The notes below the pieces were generated by a model. The model worked only from the letters and a program-made list of their open reading frames with translations, had not been told where the DNA came from and did not search any database. Positions 46,469 through 53,807 of a stretch of DNA of 64,000 nt are shown here, in pieces (position 1 is the stretch's first letter; each line of letters begins with the position of its first letter). Both the position numbers and the translations under genes were made by a program. Origin of the DNA: Sandaracinaceae bacterium (GTDB taxonomy: Bacteria > Myxococcota_A > Polyangia > Polyangiales > Houyiibacteriaceae); NCBI GenBank assembly GCA_020633055.1, contig JACKEJ010000011.1:372001-436000 (forward strand). The letters run 5' to 3'.

Positions 46469-46584
46469 GGCGACACACGACCGCTCTGCAAGCACCGACG
46501 GGACGCGCGACGACCGGCGACGTGGTCGTACACGCGAGCGCATCCTCGAGCGTCCGCTCGAGCGCATCCACAAGTGCGGGAAGA

Positions 46585-46767
46585 TCAGGCCGCGTTCGCG
46601 GGTGGCCAGGGCCGGTTGACCTGGGCGGCCACCGCGGCGGCGAGCTCCGCAGAAATGGGCTGGTCGGGCTGATAACCCGACTGCTTCTTCAGGAGCATCT
46701 TCAGGTACGCGGAGGAGAACTTCAGCAACGAGGAGAGCTCGGCAAGGTCGTAACTGCGCTCGGACAT
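46585..46767 (-). CDS. small protein of unknown function
   Basis: 60 residues from ATG 46767 (MSERSYDLAELSSLLKFSSA), rich in Leu/Lys/Ser, with predicted helices (LAELSSLLKFSSAYLKMLLK) then a basic turn and an amphipathic helix (AAVAAQVN). It looks like a compact helical, possibly HTH-like, protein; no family recognised. The amino-acid mix is unlike shadow frames here. Upstream is an AT-rich segment containing TTGACG about 30 bp before the start. It lies convergent to the TPR gene's 3' end. Confidence 0.45.
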   Translation of the reverse strand: MSERSYDLAELSSLLKFSSAYLKMLLKKQSGYQPDQPISAELAAAVAAQVNRPWPPANAA

Positions 46768-47689
46768 GAACACAGAATGACCGTTCCACGCCTAGATCGT
46801 CAAGGACCGATTTTCTAAAATAGCGAAATTACTTGATTTTTTAGATATACACAGTACACCCAGGCCCGCGTAGCCGCTCATTAGCAGAGACGTCGCACAC
46901 TCCGGCATAATCGCGCCCGGCCCCTGACCCTCACCGCCTATTCGTTCGCTCTTCTGTCCCACCCTGCTGGGCACGTGCTCAACCTCTCAGGGGTCAGGGC
47001 CCGTGTCTGGGCCCCTGCGCCTTTTGCCTTCGTGGCGGCGATCGCGTCGTGTTCCGGCCAACTGCTGCCGGAGGCACTGTGGGCAGGCGGGCGTCCGTCA
47101 TCCTCGTTTTCCGGGGCGGGATGCTCGTCCACGGCTCTTCCACCACCACCACGGCCCTGGCCACGGACACGGTCACGCACAGCCCGGATCGGTTCGACGA
47201 CGACGCTTTGCGCATCCGCGCTGGGCTGTTGCTCCTGGCTGTTCGCACGATGATGCTGCATCAAGTGGGCGACGGCGACCGGCGCTCAGCGCGTTGCGAG
47301 TGGTGCCCATACCGAGCACATGCACATCGACTTGTTTACCGGCCATCGCGGCGCACACGGGGTGCCGTCGTCGGGCTACTGGTCCGCCGTCCAGCACTGG
47401 GGCCGTCGCATCCTGCCAGCGCTGAGGGTCATGGCGCTGTCCAGCGTTATCGGCGGCGTATGGCGCTCGCAGGCGCCATCAGCACCAGCACCGCGTGGCG
47501 TTCACGCCCATCACGGCCTGCGCGGCAGGCCGCACTGATCACGTGGTGTCGCACGACGCCCCCCGAGGGCCGCGCGACGGCCTCGCGCGTGTGCTCGACG
47601 TGCTGGCCGTGTCGCCGGTGTGCTGCTCGTATCGCAGAGCGGGCACGCGCACGGCGAAGTACGAAGAACCAGCGACACCGCTGACTCGG
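46768..47689. other. unresolved stretch, probably damaged coding DNA
   Basis: 46790-46870 is strikingly AT-rich for this genome (TTTTCTAAAATAG, TTGATTTTTTAG) and may be a promoter region. From about 46975 on, no frame stays protein-like, but a plus-strand His-rich stretch at about 47130-47180 (FHHHHGPGHGHGHAQP) and further His-containing pieces up to 47540 suggest a metal-handling protein broken by indels. No intact gene can be drawn. Confidence 0.4.
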
Positions 47690-48740
47690 CCCTGGCGGCT
47701 GACCGACGCGCTCGCGGACCTCGCGCTGGACGCCACTCCGCCGCTCATTGGGCCTGCTGGTGGCTGGCTTCGGTAGGTCGCGATAGCGTTGCGGACTTTG
47801 CGCATGGAGACGGAACCGCTCACGCTGGCGCTGCATTGGGGCCGTCGTGGGCGCTCCTGCCCCTCTGCTCGTGTGGCGTGCTGCCCGTGGCACGCAGCGC
47901 AGTCCCGCTCGCGCAGCGCGCCACGGCCTTCGTCGTGGCCTTCCTCGCGACCCCCCAGCTGGGGGCCGAGACGCCTGCTCATGACGGGACGCTTCCCTAG
48001 GGCCCGGGCTGCTGGTGGCGCGCTTCGTCAGGGCGCTCGCGTCGCCGTCGCGGCGGCGTGTGCCGGACTGTAGGCGCACTGCGACGTAGCCCCCACGGGG
48101 CGCGCCGCGCCGTGCCCCAAAACCTGCCACTGGACATTGAAGGGCGCACAGGGCTCCGCAAACGCTGCACCGAATGGACAGCCGTGCACATCGCTGGTTC
48201 ACGATAAATTGGGACTGCTGGCGGCGGCCTGCGCGGGACGTCCGCTGGCGCCTGACGCTCCTGGCTGCCTGCGCCGCGCTGTCTGGACGTGCTGCTGCTG
48301 ATGACAGCGCGGTGTCGTACCGCTCTGCGTGAGCACGCTGGTGCGCCGCTCGCCGCGGTGCTCGTGAGCAAGGGCCTCTCCGCGGGCGCCGTGCTGGTCG
48401 GACTCGTGCTCGGCCCCGCCACCAACTAACCTTCGCGACGCTCGGCTTCACATGCGCAGGCTTCAGCGACCCTCGCGCGCCGTCGTCGCAGCGCTTTCGG
48501 CACCCGCGTTCTTGCTGGCTGGGTGTCAACGCCGCGGAACTCGGCGCGGGAGACGACGGCCGCGCACGGATCGGTCGACGCACGCGGGGCAGCCACGGTC
48601 TCGTGGCGTGGCAGGCTTCGCCAAAACGCTCATCAGATGGCTGCTGCATTGCCGTACGTACGCGCTGTTCGACGGCCTCAGGTCAGTCGCTGGAAGCGCG
48701 ACGTGCAGGGGCTCACCGCGGACCGTTTACGCTGAACGGT
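47690..48740 (+). pseudogene. ArsP/DUF318-type permease gene broken by indels
   Basis: Frame fragments line up with a polytopic permease: LADLALDATPPLIG (47708-47750), LPLCSCGVLPV (47855-47890, the hallmark Cys motif of this family), VVAFLATPQLGAET (47930-47975), LLMTGRF in the next frame (about 47977), AVLVSKGLSAGAVLVGLVLGPATN (48358-48427) and VVAALSAPAFLLAG (48480-48525). At least four frame changes are needed. The family exports small metal(loid) compounds, e.g. organoarsenicals, or Cu/Zn. His-rich runs before (47.13 kb) and after (48.79 kb) support a metal role. The 5' and 3' ends are approximate. Confidence 0.55.
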
Positions 48741-48907
48741 GGATCCGTCGCCGAGGCCGACCACCACAGATGACGGCGAATGCGGAGCGTGGGCACGGCC
48801 ACAGGCAGCGGCCACGCTCACACGGCCGCGACGCCCGCCACGGCCACGCGCGCTGGGGCCGGCGCGCGCGCCCGCGCGAACGTGGCATGCTGCGCCCCGC
48901 CAAGCCC
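48741..48907. other. unresolved stretch before the CBS gene
   Basis: No intact gene. One plus-strand frame is His/Arg/Gly-rich (GHGHRQRPRSHGRDARHGHA, about 48791-48850), which may be the C-terminal tail of the broken permease. Frame loss continues up to the start of the CBS gene. Confidence 0.35.
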
Positions 48908-48930
48908 ATGCCGCGCGCGTCGCGCGTCTG

Positions 48931-49320
48931 ATGACGCCCTTTCCCTATTCGATCGACGCCAACGCCGACGTGGCGAGCGCCTGGGCGATGATGGAGGAGC
49001 ACGACATCCGCCACATCCCCGTCACCCGTGGCGAGACGGTGCTGGGTGTCGTGAGCGAACGCGATCTGTGGCGCGCCCAGGCGGAGGGCCGATCGGACAT
49101 CGACATGGGGGGTCTGGTGTCGACCGGCCCGTACATCGTGGAGTGGAGCGCGTCGCTCGCCGAGGTGGCGCGCGAGATGGGGGCCCGCAAGATCGGCTCG
49201 GCCGTCGTGCTGCGCGACGGGAAGCTCGCGGGCATCCTGACGACGACGGATGTGTGTGAGTACCTAGCCGAGGTGCTGGAAGAGCACTATCACTCCCCTA
49301 ACAGCACCGACGCCGCCTGA
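48931..49320 (+). CDS. CBS-domain protein
   Basis: 129 residues from ATG 48931, two CBS motifs: MTPFPYSIDANADVASAWAM with HIPVTRGETVLGVVSERDLW, then a second half ARKIGSAVVLRDGKLAGILT. Such pairs bind adenine nucleotides and act as energy sensors. The true start may be ATG 48908 (MPRASRV), one base out of frame; adding one base before 48931 gives MPRASRV followed by LMTPFPYSI, the usual CBS beginning. It is the first gene to read cleanly after the damaged stretch, and it is followed 39 bp on by a HiPIP gene. Confidence 0.85.
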   Translation: MTPFPYSIDANADVASAWAMMEEHDIRHIPVTRGETVLGVVSERDLWRAQAEGRSDIDMGGLVSTGPYIVEWSASLAEVAREMGARKIGSAVVLRDGKLAGILTTTDVCEYLAEVLEEHYHSPNSTDAA

Positions 49321-49359
49321 GGCGACGGTGCGCTCGCCCCAAACCACGAGGATGGAACC

Positions 49360-49710
49360 ATGAGTCACTCCAAGTCCGAGGCCAATGCCCCCCGCGCCAT
49401 GTCCAGGCGCGTCTTCCTGCACCGCGGCACCGCGCTGATCGGGGGCACCGCCCTCGCGGCAACCTTCCTGGGCTGCGGCGGCAGCGAGGAGCCCGCGGGC
49501 TTCGCCTGCTCCACGGGGCTCAACCCCACGCAGACCAACCTCCGCAGCTCCATGTCGTACACCGACACCGGCGCGGACCCCGCCAAGCTCTGCAAAGACT
49601 GCAACTTCTTCCCCGCGAACGCACCCACCACCGCCTGTGGTGACTGCAGCCTCGGGCTCGGAGCGGTCCACCCCATGGGGAGCTGTACGAGCTTCGTCGC
49701 GCGTACCTGA
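49360..49710 (+). CDS. high-potential iron-sulfur protein (HiPIP)-like
   Basis: 116 residues. A Tat-type leader with a twin Arg (SRRVFLHRGTALIGGTALAA), then a small domain with the HiPIP pattern: CKDCNFF, TACGDCSLG and a closing GSCTSFV, i.e. the four Cys ligands of one [4Fe-4S] cluster plus neighbouring aromatics. HiPIPs are periplasmic one-electron carriers. A Cys right after the leader (FLGCGG) could make it a lipoprotein. It sits just upstream of the steroid operon but has its own ribosome-binding site (GAGGATGGAACC). An electron carrier role for a dehydrogenase or oxygenase is possible. Confidence 0.8.
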   Translation: MSHSKSEANAPRAMSRRVFLHRGTALIGGTALAATFLGCGGSEEPAGFACSTGLNPTQTNLRSSMSYTDTGADPAKLCKDCNFFPANAPTTACGDCSLGLGAVHPMGSCTSFVART

Positions 49711-49840
49711 CGCAGGTCGGACGCTGGGCGTACGTCACGGAGCCCACCACGCACGCGCCACGCCAAGACCCGACGCCCGCCACGGAGCCCACCGTCGGCG
49801 GGCGCCGCTTTTTCGGCCCGACGCGACCACGCTCGTCGGG

Positions 49841-49869
49841 TTGCACCAAAGTGGAACGTGTTCTACTTT
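49841..49869 (+). promoter_or_regulatory. promoter of the steroid-degradation operon
   Basis: TTGCAC (49841-49846) and TACTTT (49864-49869) are 17 bp apart and match sigma-70-type -35 and -10 boxes. The -10 is 68 bp upstream of echA20. The KstR-like palindrome fills the spacer exactly, so bound repressor would block polymerase. Confidence 0.6.
49852..49865. promoter_or_regulatory. KstR-type operator (TetR-family palindrome)
   Basis: TGGAACGTGTTCTA fits the KstR consensus TnnAACnnGTTnnA at every fixed base. It is the centre of a longer inverted repeat (49848-49869) whose arms match at 9 of 11 positions. KstR is known to repress cholesterol-catabolism genes in Actinobacteria and to be released by steroid-CoA intermediates. 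No kstR-like gene is in the window. Confidence 0.65.
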
Positions 49870-49937
49870 TCGACCCACGCGCGGCGAGGCCCATTGCCCG
49901 CTGCGGCCTCCCCCCTCGAGCCCCACCGAGAGCACGC

Positions 49938-50702
49938 ATGACCATCTCCGTAGAGATCAACGACGGCATCGCTGAAGTCGTCATGAACAACCCCCCGGTC
50001 AACGCGCTGACGGTCGCCGGCTGGTTCGATCTCGCGGCCAAGATCACGGCCTGCGGCAAGAACCCCGAGGTGGCCTGCGTGGTCCTGCGCGCCGAGGGCA
50101 AGGGCTTCAACGCCGGCGTGGACATCAAGGAGATGCAGACCACGGAGGGCTTCACGGCGCTGCTCGGGGCCAACAAGGGTTGCTGGGAGGCGTTCAAGGC
50201 CGTTTACGAGTGCGAGGTGCCCGTCATCAGCGTCGTGAACGACTTCTGCGTGGGCGGCGGCATCGGCCTGGTCGGCAACTCGGACATCATCATCGCCAGC
50301 ACGGGCGCCAAGTTCGGCCTGCCCGAGGTGGACCGCGGGGCCCTGGGCGCCGCGACGCATCTGGCGCGCCTGGTCCCGCCGCTGAAGGCGCGCGCCATGG
50401 TGCTCACCTGCGAGAACGCCACGGCCGAGGAGCTGCAGGCGTGGGGCTCGGTCTACGCGGTGGTGCCGCGCGACCAGACGCGCGCGAAGGCCATGGAGGT
50501 GGCGGCCACCTTCAAGAAGAAGATCAAGGCGGTGGTGCGCGCCGCCAAGGAGTGCCTGAACAACATCGACCCGGTGGACGTGAACCGCTCCTACCGCTTC
50601 GAGCAGGGCTTCACCTTCCAGCTGAACCTGGCTGGCGCCGCAGACGAGGCGCGCGACGCCTTCGTCGAGAAGCGCGACGTGGACACCAAGGCCGGCAGCT
50701 GA
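49938..50702 (+). CDS. echA20: EchA20-like enoyl-CoA hydratase/hydrolase (steroid ring D)
   Basis: 254 residues, crotonase fold: the block GFNAGVDIKEMQ (about 56-67) and the NDFCVGGGIGLVGNSDIIIA oxyanion block, followed by FGLPEVDRGALGAATHL, where Glu and Asp side chains are placed for C-C bond hydrolysis. In Mycobacterium, EchA20 opens ring D of the indanedione propionate (HIP) CoA intermediate. The gene order echA20-ipdA-ipdB-ipdC is the same as at Rv3550-Rv3553, which supports the specific name. ATG 49938 is the first Met of the fold. First gene of the operon behind the KstR-like operator. Confidence 0.85.
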   Translation: MTISVEINDGIAEVVMNNPPVNALTVAGWFDLAAKITACGKNPEVACVVLRAEGKGFNAGVDIKEMQTTEGFTALLGANKGCWEAFKAVYECEVPVISVVNDFCVGGGIGLVGNSDIIIASTGAKFGLPEVDRGALGAATHLARLVPPLKARAMVLTCENATAEELQAWGSVYAVVPRDQTRAKAMEVAATFKKKIKAVVRAAKECLNNIDPVDVNRSYRFEQGFTFQLNLAGAADEARDAFVEKRDVDTKAGS

Positions 50703-50755
50703 ACCACCCTGGGCGCACTCGCGGTACACCCGCTACGCCCTGAAAGAAGAGCGAC

Positions 50756-51601
50756 GTGGCAGACAAGACGATGACACTCGAAGACGCCGTCGCCGAGGTG
50801 CGCGACGGCATGACCGTCGGCATCGGCGGCTGGGGTTCGCGGCGCAAGCCGATGGCCTTCGTGCGGGCGCTGGTGCGCTCGGGCGTGAAGGACCTCACCA
50901 TCGTCAGCTACGGCGGCCCCGACGTGGGCATCCTGTGCGCCACGGGGCAGGCCAAGAAGGTGGTCTACGGCTTCGTCTCGCTGGACTCGATCCCCCTCGA
51001 GCCGCACTTCCGCAACGCGCGTCAGGCCGGGACCGTCGAGGCCGTCTCGCTGGACGAGGGCATGTTCCGCCTGGGCCTGCAGGCCGCCGCGTGGCGCCTG
51101 CCGTTCCTGCCCACGCGCGCGGGCCTGGGCTCGGACGTGATGATCAACCAGCCGCAGCTGCGCACGGTGAAGTCGCCCTACGACGACGGCGAGGAGCTGG
51201 TGGCCATCCCCGCGCAGCGCCTGGACGTGGCGTTCATCCACATGAACCGGGCCGACACGGCCGGCAACGGGCAGTACCTGGGGCGCGACCCCTACATGGA
51301 CGAGCTGTTCTGCATGGCCGCGGACAAGGCCTTCATGAGCGCCGAGAAGATCATCCCCACGGCCAACCTGCTGGACGAGGGTTCGTTCCAGACCCTGAAG
51401 ATCAACCGCATGATGGTGCAGGGCGTGGTGCACGCGCCGGGCGGCGCGCACTTCACGGAGTGCCCGCCGGACTACGAGCGCGACGAGGCGTTCCAGAAGG
51501 AGTACGCCGCGACCGCGAAGGACCCGGCGGCGTGGGAGGCGTTCAAGGCCAAGTACCTCGACGTGAGCGAGGCCGAGTACCAGAAGGCGGTGGCGAAGTG
51601 A
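50756..51601 (+). CDS. ipdA: IpdA-like CoA-transferase-fold subunit (ring C hydrolase, alpha)
   Basis: 281 residues, CoA transferase family I alpha fold. It starts MADKTMTLEDAVAEVRDGMTV with GIGGWGSRRKPMAFVRAL; conserved SYGGPDVGILCATGQ and the SLDEGMFRLGLQ stretch, whose Glu (about residue 101) lies where IpdA's catalytic Glu is expected. In steroid degraders IpdAB is a hydrolase that opens the last ring (COCHEA-CoA), not a transferase. GTG 50756 is 6 bases after an AAAGAAGAG site. Its TGA overlaps the GTG of ipdB. Confidence 0.88.
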   Translation: MADKTMTLEDAVAEVRDGMTVGIGGWGSRRKPMAFVRALVRSGVKDLTIVSYGGPDVGILCATGQAKKVVYGFVSLDSIPLEPHFRNARQAGTVEAVSLDEGMFRLGLQAAAWRLPFLPTRAGLGSDVMINQPQLRTVKSPYDDGEELVAIPAQRLDVAFIHMNRADTAGNGQYLGRDPYMDELFCMAADKAFMSAEKIIPTANLLDEGSFQTLKINRMMVQGVVHAPGGAHFTECPPDYERDEAFQKEYAATAKDPAAWEAFKAKYLDVSEAEYQKAVAK

Positions 51602-52371
51602 GCTCCGAGAACCAAGCAGTCACGCGCACGGACGTGTGCGCGGTCGCCGTGGCGGAGTGCTTCCGCGGCGATGGCGAGATCATGTGCAGCCCCATGAGCC
51701 CGGTGTCCAAGCTGGGCGCCATGCTGGCGCGGGCCACGTTCGAGCCGGACATGGTCATGACCGACGGCGCGAACATGATCCTGGCGGAGAACGTGCCGCT
51801 CGGGACGGACCCGAGCACGGCCACCATCGAGGGCTGGATGCCGTTCCCGTTCGTGTTCGACACGCTCTTCTGGGGCAAGCGCCACGTGATGATGGGCGGT
51901 AGCCAGGTGGACCAGTACGGCAACCAGAACCTCGCGTACCTGGGCGGCACCTTCAAGCAGCCGAAGACCCAGCTGCTGGGCGTGCGCGGCGCGCCGGGCA
52001 ACACGGTCTGCCACACCACCAGCTACTTCCTGGGCGACCACAACCCGCGCGTGCTGGTGCCCAAGGTCGACTGCGTGGCGGGCGTCGGCTACGACCGCGC
52101 GGCGAAGCTGCACCCGGCCAGCCGCGCGCGGCACGAGATCCGGCGGGTCATCACCAACCTGGCCGTGCTGGACTTCGAGACGCCGGACAACCGCATGCGC
52201 CTGCGCTCGGTGCACCCGGGCGTGAGCGTGGACGACGTGGTGGCGGCGACGGGCTTCGAGCTGGTCATCCCGAGCGACGTCCCGGTCTCGCGCGAGCCCA
52301 CGGCCGACGAGCTGGCCTGGCTGCGCAAGCTGGACCCGAAGGGCATCGCGGCGCGTGAGGTGAAGTCATGA
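51598..52371 (+). CDS. ipdB: IpdB-like CoA-transferase-fold subunit (ring C hydrolase, beta)
   Basis: 257 residues, partner of IpdA. CoA-transferase beta layout with TDGANMILAENVPLG, GWMPFPFVFDTLFWGKRH, MMGGSQVDQYGNQNLA and PGVSVDDVVAATGFELV. The Glu that carries the CoA-thioester in true transferases is absent at the usual EXGXXG position, in line with a hydrolase role for IpdAB. Start GTG 51598 overlaps the ipdA stop (GTGA). Its stop overlaps the ipdC start by four bases, so ipdA-ipdB-ipdC are made as one coupled set. Confidence 0.88.
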   Translation: MSSENQAVTRTDVCAVAVAECFRGDGEIMCSPMSPVSKLGAMLARATFEPDMVMTDGANMILAENVPLGTDPSTATIEGWMPFPFVFDTLFWGKRHVMMGGSQVDQYGNQNLAYLGGTFKQPKTQLLGVRGAPGNTVCHTTSYFLGDHNPRVLVPKVDCVAGVGYDRAAKLHPASRARHEIRRVITNLAVLDFETPDNRMRLRSVHPGVSVDDVVAATGFELVIPSDVPVSREPTADELAWLRKLDPKGIAAREVKS

Positions 52372-53804
52372 GCGAAGCGCAGAAGAGCACGGCCACGAAG
52401 GCGAAGAAGCCCAAGGCGAAGGCGAAGGCGAAGAGCAACGTGCAGAGCACGGCGCCGCAGGCCGCCGAGGCCACCAAGCAGGTCAGCGCGCCCAAGACCA
52501 ACGGCGCCAAGCCCACCGAGGCCCCCAAGGCGGCGGCAGCGAAGCCCAGCGAGGCCCCCAAGCAGGCGAGCGCACCGAAGGCAAACGGCGCGAAGCCAAG
52601 CGAGGCCCCCAAGGCCGCCGCCGCGAAGCCAAGCGCAACTCCCGAGGCCAGCGCGCCCGAGGTGGAGACGACCCGCGCCGAGCGGGTGCGCGTAGCGCCC
52701 GCCGCGAAGGCCCCGACAGGCGGCGCGGAGCGGACGCTGGACCAGAAGCTGGACGCCAAGCTGCGCACACCCATCTGCGACCTGTTCGGCATCGACTACC
52801 CCATCGTGCAGACCGGCATGGGCTGGGTCTCGGGGGCGCAGCTCACAGCAGCCACGTCGGCGGCCGGCGGCCTCGGCATCCTGGCCGCGGCCACGATGAC
52901 CTTCGAGGAGCTCGAGCAGGCCATCACGCGCGTCAAGGACACGACCGACCGCAACTTCGGCGTGAACCTGCGCGCGGATCAAGCCGACGTGATGAAGCGC
53001 GTCGAGCTGCTGATCGACGCCAAGGTGAAGGTGGCCAGCTTCGCGCAGGCGCCTGGCAAGGCCGTCATCGCGCGCCTCAAGGAGGCCGGCGTGCTGACCA
53101 TGCCGACCATCGGCGCGCAGCGTCACGCGCAGAAGGTCGCCGAGTGGGGCGTGGACTCCGTCATCGCGCAGGGTCACGAGGGCGGCGGCCACACGGGCAA
53201 CGTGCCCACGCACATCCTCATGCGGCAGGTGGCGGACGTGGTGTCGTTCCCCTTCCTGGGCGCAGGCGGCTTCAGCGACGGGCGCGGTCTGGTCTCGGCC
53301 ATGGCCAGCGGCGCGAGCGGCATCGCCATGGGCACGCGCTTCCTGCTCACGCAGGAGAGCCAGGTGCCCGAGCACATCAAGGCGCAGTACGTGAAGACGC
53401 CCATCGACGGCACCGTGGTCACGCGCGCCATCGACGGCTACCCACAGCGCGTCATCCGCACGCCCATGATCGACGAGCTGGAGCAGGCCAGCCCGCTCAC
53501 GCGCTTCCCCAAGGCGGCGCGCAACGCGCTCACGCTCATGAAGCTCACCAACACCAAGCTGGTGGACATGGTGCAAGAAGGCCGCGCCATGAAGGAGAGC
53601 AAGGGCCTCACCTGGTCGCAGCTGGCCATGGCCGCCAACGCCCCGATGCTGACCAAGGCCAGCATGGTGGACGGGCGCGACTCGGGCATCCTCCCCACGG
53701 GGCAGGTGGTGGGCGTGATCGACGAGCTGCCGACCGTGGCCGAGCTCATCCGTCGCATCATGGCCGAGGCCAAGGTCGCGCTGGCCGCGCTGCAGGTGGA
53801 CTGA
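52368..53804 (+). CDS. ipdC: IpdC-like NMO-family dehydrogenase with a long Ala/Lys/Pro tail
   Basis: 478 residues. The C-terminal part (about 131-478) is a nitronate monooxygenase/enoyl-reductase TIM barrel: DYPIVQTGMGWVSGAQL, AQGHEGGGHTGNVPTH, FPFLGAGGFSDGRGLV and GIAMGTRFLLTQES bind FMN. In steroid degraders IpdC dehydrogenates the 5-hydroxy-HIC-CoA intermediate before ring opening. The N-terminal 125 residues are not part of the family: a disordered, basic tail (KAKKPKAKAKAK) and two copies of APK(T/A)NGAKP(T/S)EAPKAAAAKP 28 residues apart. ATG 52368 overlaps the ipdB stop, and no later ATG lies near the domain border, so the tail appears real. Confidence 0.87.
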   Translation: MSEAQKSTATKAKKPKAKAKAKSNVQSTAPQAAEATKQVSAPKTNGAKPTEAPKAAAAKPSEAPKQASAPKANGAKPSEAPKAAAAKPSATPEASAPEVETTRAERVRVAPAAKAPTGGAERTLDQKLDAKLRTPICDLFGIDYPIVQTGMGWVSGAQLTAATSAAGGLGILAAATMTFEELEQAITRVKDTTDRNFGVNLRADQADVMKRVELLIDAKVKVASFAQAPGKAVIARLKEAGVLTMPTIGAQRHAQKVAEWGVDSVIAQGHEGGGHTGNVPTHILMRQVADVVSFPFLGAGGFSDGRGLVSAMASGASGIAMGTRFLLTQESQVPEHIKAQYVKTPIDGTVVTRAIDGYPQRVIRTPMIDELEQASPLTRFPKAARNALTLMKLTNTKLVDMVQEGRAMKESKGLTWSQLAMAANAPMLTKASMVDGRDSGILPTGQVVGVIDELPTVAELIRRIMAEAKVALAALQVD

Positions 53805-53807
53805 GCC

